64,000 nt of DNA from Apiotrichum sp. Y4204 (Eukaryota > Basidiomycota > Tremellomycetes > Trichosporonales > Trichosporonaceae): assembly GCA_025531455.1 (NCBI GenBank), contig JAMYHL010000011.1, positions 372,001 through 436,000 on the forward strand, read 5' to 3'. How positions within the stretch are numbered: the first letter of the stretch is position 1; every line of letters begins with the position of its first letter. The notes beneath the pieces are model-generated. The model was not told the origin of the DNA. It made no database searches and saw nothing but the letters and a program-made list of their open reading frames with translations. This document shows, in pieces, positions 55,024-64,000 of this stretch. The position numbers and the translations under genes were made by a program.

Positions 55024-57538
55024 TCGCAATCAGGTAGTATGAGACTTGCTTGAACGGATTGAAGGGGATGTGGGTGTGGGGATAGTTATGTGTTTCCTCT
55101 GCTCCACTTGGACATACTGTGCTGGTGTGATGTGTGAGCTCTCTTTTTTTCTCTCCCCCATAAATAGATAAAACAGAATGTGTATGGTTCCGACTTGCCA
55201 AGAAGTGCTTCGTACGGGGGCAAGAGTTCACCAAATGTTGGATGGAACGTTGCAGCATGTGGAGGGCGAGTGGGTCCGTGTGTACAGTCACCAACCTATC
55301 ATTCGAGATGCCAAGCAATGCAAGCAACTCTGCCCTGCGGCCCAGCCCAGCGGGTGGCCAGCGGGTTGCGGTCTGGTCTGACCGTTCGGGCCATCTAGGC
55401 ATGCTGGGCAAGTGGTGACGCTCGCCAAGCCGGCCGGCACGAACCTCGTGAGTCATCTCGACCCGGCTCCGGTGGCAATCTTTATGATGCACTGCGGAGC
55501 CGGAGCGACTCCGAAAGCGGGCGACAGTCTCCGTCTCCGTCCTGACAAATAATCGTTTTTGGTGCTGATTAGGATCGGCAGACTTCGGCTTCTTGGAGAC
55601 GCTAAAAGGCTTGGCCGCTGATCACGCGGACATGGAGAAGAAGTCCGTCGCGTGTCCAACTCGAGTCCAATCACCCCGTTCCCAACGGGTCTTGGCAGGG
55701 CCGGCAGGGCCTGTGGGCCAGAGCAGTCCGGAGTTCCGGGGGAACCGCGCTGATATGATCTGCTGCTCATCCGTGGGCCTTATCAAAGTACCAAATTTCG
55801 GCGAATTTCGGCGACTACCACTTTGTGACATGTGAGTGGGACTAAACGTCGTCATCTCTGCGGCGTACGGCGTACGAGGCACAGCACCGAGACAGTCGCC
55901 ATGTCGCGGGCGTCCGGCGACAACTGCCAGATGGAAGCCGGGGCAGATCGGGATATAATGCTTGTGTTTTGTCTTGTTGTTGTGAGCCACCTGATTACTG
56001 AGGACTCGTAAGCGCGCAAGCGACTCGGCTCTCACTCATTATCACGTCGCGCGGAAGTCGTTGGAAAGGCATGTCTACGGGGTAATCTACTGTATGATAA
56101 CGTGGGCAACATCAACAAGGAACTCGAAGCTGTTCCGCCGAAGGCGTTGTAAATGGTCTACAACGATTGATCAATGGAGGTTGCAGCGACCAAAAGACCA
56201 ACGTCCACTATCTGCCTCCAAGCACCCAGACTCTGAATATGCGAGCAGGAGCAAAGTAACTTTGAGGTTACCATGGCTTTGTGCTTGCTGGATCGCGGGG
56301 GAGTGAGTAAAAGTCGCCCTACGGTGCCAGACCTTAATGATCAGTTGGCTCAGAGCTGCCGAGATTCTGGAAACTCTGTGCTCAGTACGTTTCCACGACG
56401 TATTCTAACACTCCAAACCGCTGAGTGTCTGCAGGAGCTGCGCATAATGTTGTGATATATATACAGATGCTTTGCACATGCGAGCAAAGAATGACGCACG
56501 CAGCGTGCGCAGCTTGGGGTTGTACATTCGCTCCCTCAGAAGTTCGCAGTTATTCGTTGCCTCTCAAGGATCACGTATGAATTATTGTTCCGCGTTTCAT
56601 CGACCAGGACGAGGACTTGCCGATACTCAGAGCTACAGCGACGAACAGGGTTTAGCGACTTTAAGGTTTCATCCTCGCTTCACTAGCCATCGCCCCACTC
56701 TGCTGTTCCGCCTCGACCCACTTCGCCAGCTGCAAGCTGTGCTCTTCGTTGGTTCCGCGGATTCCAACGGCAGAAGCGGGAAGACAAGGGGGAGGGTCCT
56801 TGTTTTTTGACCAGGTCCTCCTCATATTGCCAGTTGCGCACAGCGCCGAGGAGATCCTGAAGCTGTAAAACGTGACTCATAGAAGACTGTCCTACACTTT
56901 CCCCTGAAGCTTGTTAGCTTGTTAGACCTGGGCGACACAGTTGCTGCAAAAAGCTTCGCTGTGCCTGTCCCATCAGTCTCAGTGATCAGTAGTTCGTCGA
57001 CAACCTCCGAGATCCAGCTCTCACATCAATGCCTCAATTTCCCTCATGCCGCAGCAGCTCCACGGTGAAGGACCGCATGCCCAGCTGCCCAGGCTCCCAG
57101 GATATCCCAGGATAGCCACTTAGGGCTCGCCGTTTCACGTTGCAAGCTCAAGCGCAGTCACGTTGCCACCCACGCCAAAACGTCGTCCAAACCAACTATG
57201 TGACCACGGGCGTCGTCAAGATTGCGGAGGCACCGTCGTTCGGCATGTCGACCGGTTCAGCATTCGGCATCGAGTTGCGCAGCACTCAGAACACAGCATG
57301 CTGGGTTGACACGATGGAATGCTCGTTGGGAATGTTTCTTCTGCATCTCATCTCTTGATCTCTTGACAAACCCCCATCTATCGCATCGCCGCGCCAGCAG
57401 ATCGCCAGCAGAGCTAGCAGAAGCAGAGACGATCTGGGGAGAAACATACCGATCCCCGCTCCTGGAGAGCCGACAATCACACCACAGAGCCGGACTCGAC
57501 CACTATCCTCCTCCCCTCTTCAAAGAGCGAGTGTCACC
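55024..57538. other. 2.5 kb divergent upstream region (ABC transporter / SGNH-1)
   Basis: No supportable gene. The long regulatory space is plausible for an inducible exporter. Short open frames have no motifs. Confidence 0.5.
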
Positions 57539-59480
57539 ATGGCCAGGCTAAAGAGTCCGCATGCGCAGCCCTCATCGACGGTATACGGCGCGACGCCGTT
57601 TCCGAGTCCAGTCGGGCGCAGCAACATGCGCTGGTGGCTCCGGTTGAGCGTAGCAATCAACATTGCGTTTGCCGTGCTTGCACTGCAGTCTCTACATCGC
57701 TCGCGAAGCGATATTCAGCAGAGCGATACATACGCGACCGTGCCCGAGGACGGGGTCCGACAGTCCGACCCGCGGATTGTCGAGATGGTCGTTGAAAAGG
57801 TTGTCGAGAAGAAGGTTAGGGTTGAGGTGCCCGTCGAGAAGATTGTCCAGGTCGGGTCCAGTCCTGGCCCGCGCCAATGTGGGATGTGTGATGTGAACCC
57901 GCGGTTGTGCAAGGAGCTTGGGTAAGTGGTGTTCGGCCATCAGTCTTGTGGTGTTCACCCTGCGCCCCAACCTTTTGCGCTAAGCTGACGCGCGTAACAG
58001 AGCCGACAATGTCGCTCGTGCGCAGGGCTACATTGGCTCTAACGCCCGTCTCCGCCGCGCGCTGGCAAAGATGCGCCGAGGCGAGCCATTCAATGTCGGC
58101 GTCCTTGGTGGAAGTGGTAAGTGTCAACGGCACGAGCAAGCTCCCTGCCCCTCGCTCACAAACAGTGTCCAAGGGCCATGGCATCAAATACCACGACATG
58201 CTCTACGCGCCGCAGAATATGCACACGATCATCTTCAACTGGCTCAACGCAAAGTTTCCCGGCAAGGCCCGACCCGTCATTGGGGACACGGGCAAGCCGA
58301 CGGGCACCAACGGATTCATAAACGGCGCGCAGGGCGGTATGGGCTCGGACTACTTCTCGATGTGCTTCCGGGAGCACATTACGGACGATGTTGACCTGGT
58401 CCTCATCGAGCTTGGTGGGTATGTTGGAATGCCACGCTGATGTTAGCTATCAACGACGAGCGGCTCATGAAGAACCAGGACTCTTTCGAGCTCATGGTCC
58501 GCGGAGTCATGGCGCTGCCGGGTGACCCTGCGATCATCAACCTGCAGTGAGTAGCCATCGCCCGTCAGTACACTGACACCCAGGGTTCTCGCACTCGTCT
58601 TTCCCAACCTCTCCCTGGGCGGAGACATGCACGCCGGTCTGGCCGAGTACTACGATATTCCCACGCTCTCGCTGCGTAATCTGTGGCTCCACCAGCTTCT
58701 GCAAAACTACACCATGATGGAGGACATCTTCGTTCCGGACCCCCACGCCATCCCCAACGAGAACACTGTTGACGGCTTTGACCAGCGCCACATCGGCATG
58801 CATGGCCACCGCGTCATGGGGGACCTGGTGACCACGTACCTCGAGACCCAGCTGTGCGAGATGGACCGCATCGAGGCCACCGCGCAGAACAAGGACGTCG
58901 ACACGCTGTATCCCCCGCAGGCGATTCCGCGAGTGCGCGCAGTCGACAAGTTTGACAAGAACAAGGTCATGGCTCCCATCCGCCCCAACTGCTTCTCGAC
59001 GAACGGCCTCAAGTCCAAGCTCGTCCCCGTGGAAAACTATGGTTGGAGGGACTGGAACTGGGAGGAGAAGGTGAGAACATTCAGGCGAGCCTGAAAGGGA
59101 CGTCAACTTACTGTCTAGAAATACATCATTGCCGATGAGCCCGGATCCAAGATCTCGTTCAAGTTTGAGACCGTGGTAGGCAGTGTTGAACTGTTCTACC
59201 AGCGCTCTGCGAAATTCGGCTTTGGCAACGTCAAGTGCTGGGTAGACGACGACCGCGACAAGTTCGAGGTCATTGAGGGTTACTGGGACCTGCAGTTGAA
59301 CATTGTGAGTGACTGCACAACTGCCCCGGGTGTTTGTCGCTCTAACAGCAGGGACGCTCCGCGACCGTCCGCGACGACCTCTCGCCCGGCGAACACATGT
59401 TGCACTGCCAGCTCCTCGAAGAGACTGCTGATCCTGGGGGCGGCAAAGAGTTCCGCATCATTTCAGTCATGAGCGTTTAG
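57539..59480 (+). CDS. Type II membrane protein with SGNH/GDSL-like hydrolase domain, paralogue 1
   Basis: Seven exons (57539-57921, 58001-58116, 58166-58414, 58447-58546, 58584-59070, 59119-59304, 59352-59480) give 549 residues. A basic cytosolic head (residues 1-31) is followed by one membrane span (about 32-53) and a Val/Glu/Lys stalk (IVEMVVEKVVEKKVRVEVP). The luminal domain follows. SGNH blocks: nucleophile Ser in GVLGGSVSKGHG (~165), block III LIELAINDE (Asn of the oxyanion hole, ~250) and block V FDQRHIGMHGHRV with the catalytic Asp-x2-His. After that comes a C-terminal beta-rich domain (GWRDWNWEEK, ISFKFETVVGSVELFY, HMLHCQLLEE). The topology suits a Golgi or cell-surface enzyme acting on glycans. 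A link to cryptococcal Cap64/Cas3-type capsule proteins is possible, but from memory only. It is tandem with a paralogue 1.6 kb downstream. Confidence 0.8.
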
Positions 59481-61119
59481 AGAATTGTAACAAAAGGAAA
59501 CGAAATAAACGCGCCGTCAATAGACACAGTAAACAGCGCCTCTGACCCCTCCCCATTGATTTTCTTGTTCGCGAGCTGGCAGTGCCGAGTACCGCATCAC
59601 ACAGTGACAGTAGTAGGAGTAGAATGCATTGGCAACATGTATCATGATCACGCGCGGGGCCATGTTGGCCTCAAAGCCTCGACGCATCCGGGCACAGGCT
59701 GGTATCGACCAATTCCAAGGCAGAGAGCGGGAGAGCTGTTGGATAGGCTCCAACTCGCTGCTGCATCCAGATTTGGCAGAACCGTAATTACTATACAAAG
59801 CACAGGAACTGGAGGCACTAAATGGGCAAGGGAGCGAGAGGAGACAACCACAAAAGTGGCACAGAGGGAGGCACAAAGGGAGGCACATGAGGGGGGCACA
59901 GCGCTCACCTCTATGCCTGTTTACTACAGGGTATACCAGCTACTGCAGGATATACCAGAGCTACTTTTGGCAACTCCAGTGCCTGCATTGAGTCTGCATA
60001 CGCTCTGCGTCTCCACTGACTGCTCTAGGCCGTTTTTAATGCCCTTTGGCGTTGGGAGCTTGAGCTAACCTCAACAACCCACAGCCAAGTCCCTGTCCAT
60101 CCTTTTTTTTGCGCCACTCGAGGTAACCGAAGCGGTGAGCTCTACAGTATGCACACGAATTCGGGAAAGCAGGCTCCCGTGCACCCGCAAGAGGACAGCG
60201 GGTGCAGTGGATCCAGAGGAGCGGGGACAGTAGACAGATCGCAGAAGTACGTTATATCTGTTCATCGGCCTGCGGGTGTATGCTCATCGTCCTCGTAAAC
60301 ATCCAAAACTTTCCATTACCATGGGTGACGAGCAGAGGAGCGGAACCCTGTCTGACCCAGATCCTGATATCCTGATCTTCGGAATCCTGAGAAGTGATGC
60401 AAGCGAAAAAGGTAGTCGCGGAAAGGGCTTCGTATCAACTCCCTTCGAGACCTCTCGATCTCTCCACACTCTGCTCTGCCCACATTGTCCCGTTCCAGGT
60501 TCCCGGTCGCCCCGTCTTCGGTCCCCGTCCCCGGAGCACTCTCCCGGTCGCGTTGCCGGGTCCCCGCCATCCTCAACCGTCGTCCTGGCCCTTCTCGGCG
60601 CCCTATCCCATTGCCCTACTGTGCCTACTGATTTGATCTCGTAGATTTTGCCCCTGACCGGTTCTTCACCTTGGTATTGTCAAAGTTGGCTCTGTTATAG
60701 TGGAAGCGCCACCAATTCCAGCCAAGGGTAAATACATAAATACAATCCATCGAGGTGCTTTTACGTGCCACGGAGCACGGCCTACAGGGCCAAAGGGACG
60801 GGGAACCGAATTGGGCCGGATGCCGTTGGCGTGGATTGAATCCTGTCCGCCAGGCCGCGCTGCGATATCCAGGAGGCCAGGGAACCAGGATGCACCAGCA
60901 AATGCATACAGCATGAGCAAATGCATACAGCATGACAGCAGAATTATCAACTGTCGCGCTAGCAGCAATGCACCAGTAGCCCCAGCGGGTCAGAGTGCTC
61001 GAGGAGGGTAATTCATGTCCATATCCCGACCTGTTGTTCTCTACATATCCTGTCATCTTTCCATCTTGCCGGCTTTGCATATCGCGTGTGGCCTGTAGCG
61101 ACTCCATCACCGCGTCAAC
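59481..61119. other. 1.6 kb between the two SGNH paralogues
   Basis: No supportable gene. T/A-rich patches at 60100-60112 and 60655-60740. Presumably the 3' flank of paralogue 1 and the promoter of paralogue 2. Confidence 0.5.
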
Positions 61120-62977
61120 ATGGTCCGCTCGCCCATTTCGCCGCGCACTGTAGCCATCCTGTCGAACTGGGAACGGCGACGGGTCATCCTCCGGTGCAGT
61201 CTTGTCCTCAACTTCATCCTCCTTGGCCTCTCGCTTTACATCACGTACGGCGTTGGCCAGGATGGAAGAAGTCTCTTCGGCAATATCGGCGACGCCCCGT
61301 CGGCAGAGCACCACCACCAGCAGCAGGAAGTGCTCTACTGGGACGATCAGAAGGCGCGCCTCGCGGAGAAGAAGGCCCAGGAGCTCGCAAGCTTGAAGGC
61401 TGAAAGCGATAGCTTGAGGCGCTCTCTCGAACCGTGTTCCATCTGCACGGCGGGTCCAGTTGGGCAGCGCCTGTGCAAAGAGTGGGGGTGAGTCACAATC
61501 CGGCGTTGCGGAAGATGAAACGCGGTGTGGATTTCTGGGTCACTTCTAGGCCATCGGGACATCTTTACTAACACCCTCAGCAAAGATGTCATGACCCGTC
61601 TCGTTTCTTATTCTGGCACGAACAACCGTCTGCGCCGGACTCTTGCAAAGATGCGCGCTGGCGAACCGTTCACGATGGCGTCTATTGGTGGCTCCGTCTC
61701 AGCTGGTCACGGCCTCAGGAACCCTGGTGGAAACCTGTACGCTCCCACCAATATGCACCGCAAGTTCTTCGACCATCTCAACCGCGTCTTCCCTGCTGCC
61801 GATGGTGTAATCATGAAGGAGGGTCGGAAGGGAAGGAACGTCAACGCGTTTGTCAATGGCGCTGAACCCGCTCGCGGTGAGTGCCAATACTCTGGACAGG
61901 CGACTGACGAACAGGAAGCGACTACTTCTCTCAGTGTAGTCATTTGCATTTGCCTGAAGATGTTGATTTTGTCGTGGTGGAACTGGGTATGTATAGACCC
62001 GCACTCTTGACTATGACTAACTGGCAGCTATCAACGACCAGCCGCATCCGCACACCGCTATGACCTTTGAGCTTCTGCTCCGTTCCCTGCTCGAGTACCA
62101 GAATTCTCCCGGCGTGATGCTGTTCAAGTGGGTGATCGCTTGTCACGTTCAGAAACCGTGTGTCTAACGCAGCAGCACCTTCGCGCTCATGTTTGACAAA
62201 ATTGCAATGGGTGGCGACATGAACCACGGCTCTGCGCAGTTCTACGACGTGCCAACGCTTTCATCACGCAATGCCATCTTCCCCTTGGCCTCCGAGAACA
62301 AGACGAAGATTATCGACTGGTTCAATCACGAGTACAACAAGAAGATTGATCCTGAGACGTTCTTCGGCGTCGACCTTCGCCACTTTGGAACCTACATGCA
62401 CGGCGTGTCGGGGGACATGATGATGGCGTATATCGAGCTGCAGCTGTGCGAAATGGACCGACTCGAGGCCAAGGCCGGCAAGGACTGGAAGATCGACGAT
62501 CTCTACCCCCTCGAACCGCTTCCCAAGTCAATGTTGATGGCCAAGTTCGACCCCAAGCAGGATGCCCCGAAGCTCAAGCCGTTCTGCATGGCCACCGGCT
62601 CCAAGGAGTCGCCGCTCACGCCCTCGGCACAAAGCGGCTGGCGCGAGTGGTCCTGGAAGGACAAGGACTATATCATCGCCGACAAGCCAGGAAGTAAGAT
62701 CACCTTTGACTTTGCATCGACGCAGGGACGCGTCACTCTCTACTACCTTCGTTCGAAAGAGTTTGGCCTCGGTAATCTGGCCTGCGAAATTGAGGGTATG
62801 CCGAACTCGCGCAAGGTTCTTGAGGGATACTGGACGCAGCCGTACAACATCGGCCAGATCGAGTCCTGGTTTGGCCTGTCCGTTGGCGACCACAAGATGC
62901 ACTGCGAGCTGCTTGAGGAGACGAGTGATCCCAAGGGCGGCAAGGAGTTCCGTCTCATCGCTCTCATGTCCATTTAA
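61120..62977 (+). CDS. Type II membrane protein with SGNH/GDSL-like hydrolase domain, paralogue 2
   Basis: Five exons (61120-61487, 61581-61876, 61915-61986, 62028-62127, 62176-62977) give 545 residues. Layout as in paralogue 1: basic head, one membrane span (about 23-46), then a coiled-coil stalk (ARLAEKKAQELASLKAESDS) in place of the Val/Glu/Lys stalk. A CSIC...RLCKEWG segment lines up with CGMC...RLCKELG in paralogue 1. SGNH blocks are intact: SIGGSVSAGHG, VVELAIND and VDLRHFGTYMHGV. The C-terminal beta-rich domain also matches (GWREWSWKDKDY, MHCELLEETSDPKGGKEFR). Shared introns (after CKE-W/L-G, before AIND and after the following helix, all same phase) show common descent; four other introns differ. 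Substrate unknown. Confidence 0.8.
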
Positions 62978-63098
62978 TAGACAAAGTGCCCATCTCTGGA
63001 CTATCACTGGAATATAGATCTGTATAAGTACGACCCAACCTCGTTGGTGCATGTAATCGCTTGCATTCCGGTTTGTTCTGTAATAGACTCCCACCATT

Positions 63099-64000
63099 TC
63101 ACTTGGGAGGAAAGTAGACAAACATGTCGAGACCGCCAGAGTACGGCAGCGTGACAATCTCGAAGCCACTGTTCGGGGCACGCACATATTCGAACAGCTC
63201 ACGGTATCCGTTCTTGGACTTGATCGAGTTGTCCACAAGAACGACAGCACCGGGGCGGAAGTGGGGCTGTGTGAGCTTGAGTGCAGGGAGCGCCATCGGT
63301 GTCCAAACTGCGTGATGTGAGGGTGAAACGGAGAGGTCAGTGCGTAACGGAGAATCACAAACGGGTGAGCATTCGGACATTGATAATCACGGATCACGGA
63401 GACGCGTCAGCATGGCGCCGGGTATACACTCTCCGCACGCACTGTCAAGCAGCAGCATATCCACGCTCGGCATGTTCTCCGCCAGCGTCTCGCGGAGATC
63501 GCCCACGCGCAGGTCGACCACCTCCCTGACGCCCGCCTGGGAAAGGTATTCAAGCGCGCGCTCCGCCTTGCCCGCCTCGTGCTCGGTGCCAATCACGAGG
63601 GGGCGGGTGCCCTTGAGCTCGGCATTTGCGCGAGCCGCGAGCGCGAGGTAGATTGTTGACACGCCGTACGACGTGCCGGCCTGGTGTCAGTGACTCGCTT
63701 GATGGGGAAAGATCTGAACACTGTAGAGATCAAGCCATAGATCCAAGACCCATCACACCACATGCACACACCTCCACAATGGTCGTCGCGCCCGTCGCGC
63801 GCAGGAGCGAGTACATGAACGCCGACTTGTCGCGGTCGAGCGCAATAAACTTGTCGGCGACGGCGGCGCGGAACTCGTCGGGTGGGATGGCGCGCATGTT
63901 GAAGCCGGATTCCTGCGTCTCGCTAAGCGTGTGCAGCTTGTCAAGAAGCGCGAGGACGGGCGCAGGAGCTGGGATGGTGATCCCCTGTGAGGGCGCGGAG
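63099..64000 (-). CDS. SAM-dependent O-methyltransferase (5' end beyond window)
   Basis: Three exons are visible on the minus strand (64000-63772, 63680-63443, 63307-63099); the N-terminus lies outside the window. Joined, they read FIALDRDKSAFMYSLLRATG, ATTIVEAGTSYGVSTIYLAL (the SAM-binding motif I, E-x-G-T-S-x-G), VIGTEHEAGKAERALEYLSQ (motif post-I, Glu for ribose), VDLRVGDLRETL, VDMLLLDIWTPMALP (motif II) and GAVVLVDNSIKSKNGY, ending LDMFVYFPPK. This order is that of class I catechol/caffeoyl-CoA-type (methyltransf_3 or YrrM-like) O-methyltransferases. The substrate cannot be told. The acceptor at 63308 and donor at 63442 keep the phase and give LLLDIW, as in the family. The gene is convergent with SGNH paralogue 2 at 121 bp. 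Confidence 0.82.

Noticed and set aside
60276..60644. 122-codon frame between the SGNH paralogues
   Set aside because: Ser/Pro/Arg-rich without motif, in a region expected to be promoter and 3' flank.
60625..61317. 230-codon minus-strand frame overlapping the start of SGNH paralogue 2
   Set aside because: Antisense shadow of the well-supported paralogue 2 exon 1; no recognisable domain.
1..64000. Transposons, CRISPR arrays, rRNA and bacterial-style operons
   Set aside because: None found: no transposase or integrase motifs, no long terminal or inverted repeats recognised by eye, and gene structure is eukaryotic throughout.

Overview
The window is nuclear DNA of a filamentous or yeast-like basidiomycete. 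Nearly every gene is broken by short introns (mostly 34-60 nt) with GTRNGT donors and a CTRAY branch motif directly before the acceptor AG. The GC content is fairly high, and the gene set is a conserved fungal one with basidiomycete-style features (an RS-tailed Prp38, an RD-rich branchpoint-binding protein). Gene density, intron style and the SGNH-type membrane proteins suggest Tremellomycetes, perhaps Trichosporonales. That placement is inference; no rRNA or tRNA gene was seen. Exon models below were built by hand from splice sites, reading phase and recalled family sequences, and each closes to a whole number of codons.

Layout. 0-4.7 kb: the 3' end of a possible RhoGAP gene, then AP-3 delta (APL5). 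4.9-12.8 kb: SmF, nucleoporin NSP1, NC2-beta, PRP38 and a putative mitochondrial Mtf2-like protein. 13.1-16.5 kb: a PfkB-family (Mak32-like) kinase and a small polyQ protein resembling Apc13. After a 2.6 kb stretch without a convincing gene come HAP2 (19 kb), ATP5 (22 kb) and YVH1 (24-26 kb). 26.8-32.8 kb: BBP/SF1 and SLU7 share one divergent promoter, followed by RIB3. 33.7-38.1 kb: a TM9/EMP70 protein, FMP52 and a glutathione peroxidase.

38-49 kb is a gene-poor accessory region. It contains what I consider the main discovery candidate: at least four small, same-strand, two-exon genes (40591-40773, 41362-41609, 44690-45223, 46277-46480). Each encodes a Ser-rich leader and one C-x9-12-C-x9-15-C-x2-C module ending near the C-terminus. 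In all four a phase-1 intron lies between Cys1 and Cys2. A divergent fifth relative may lie at 43852-44178. I recognise no described family for them.

49.2-64 kb: ERF4 (Ras palmitoyltransferase subunit), a full-length ABCB/MDR transporter, a tandem pair of type II membrane SGNH-like proteins with intact catalytic blocks, and the 3' part of an O-methyltransferase running off the right edge.

Functional themes are housekeeping: four spliceosome components (SmF, Prp38, BBP, Slu7), membrane trafficking (AP-3 delta, TM9, Erf4) and mitochondrial function (OSCP, Fmp52, the Mtf2-like protein). Hap2, part of the CCAAT-binding activator, may control some of the respiratory genes.
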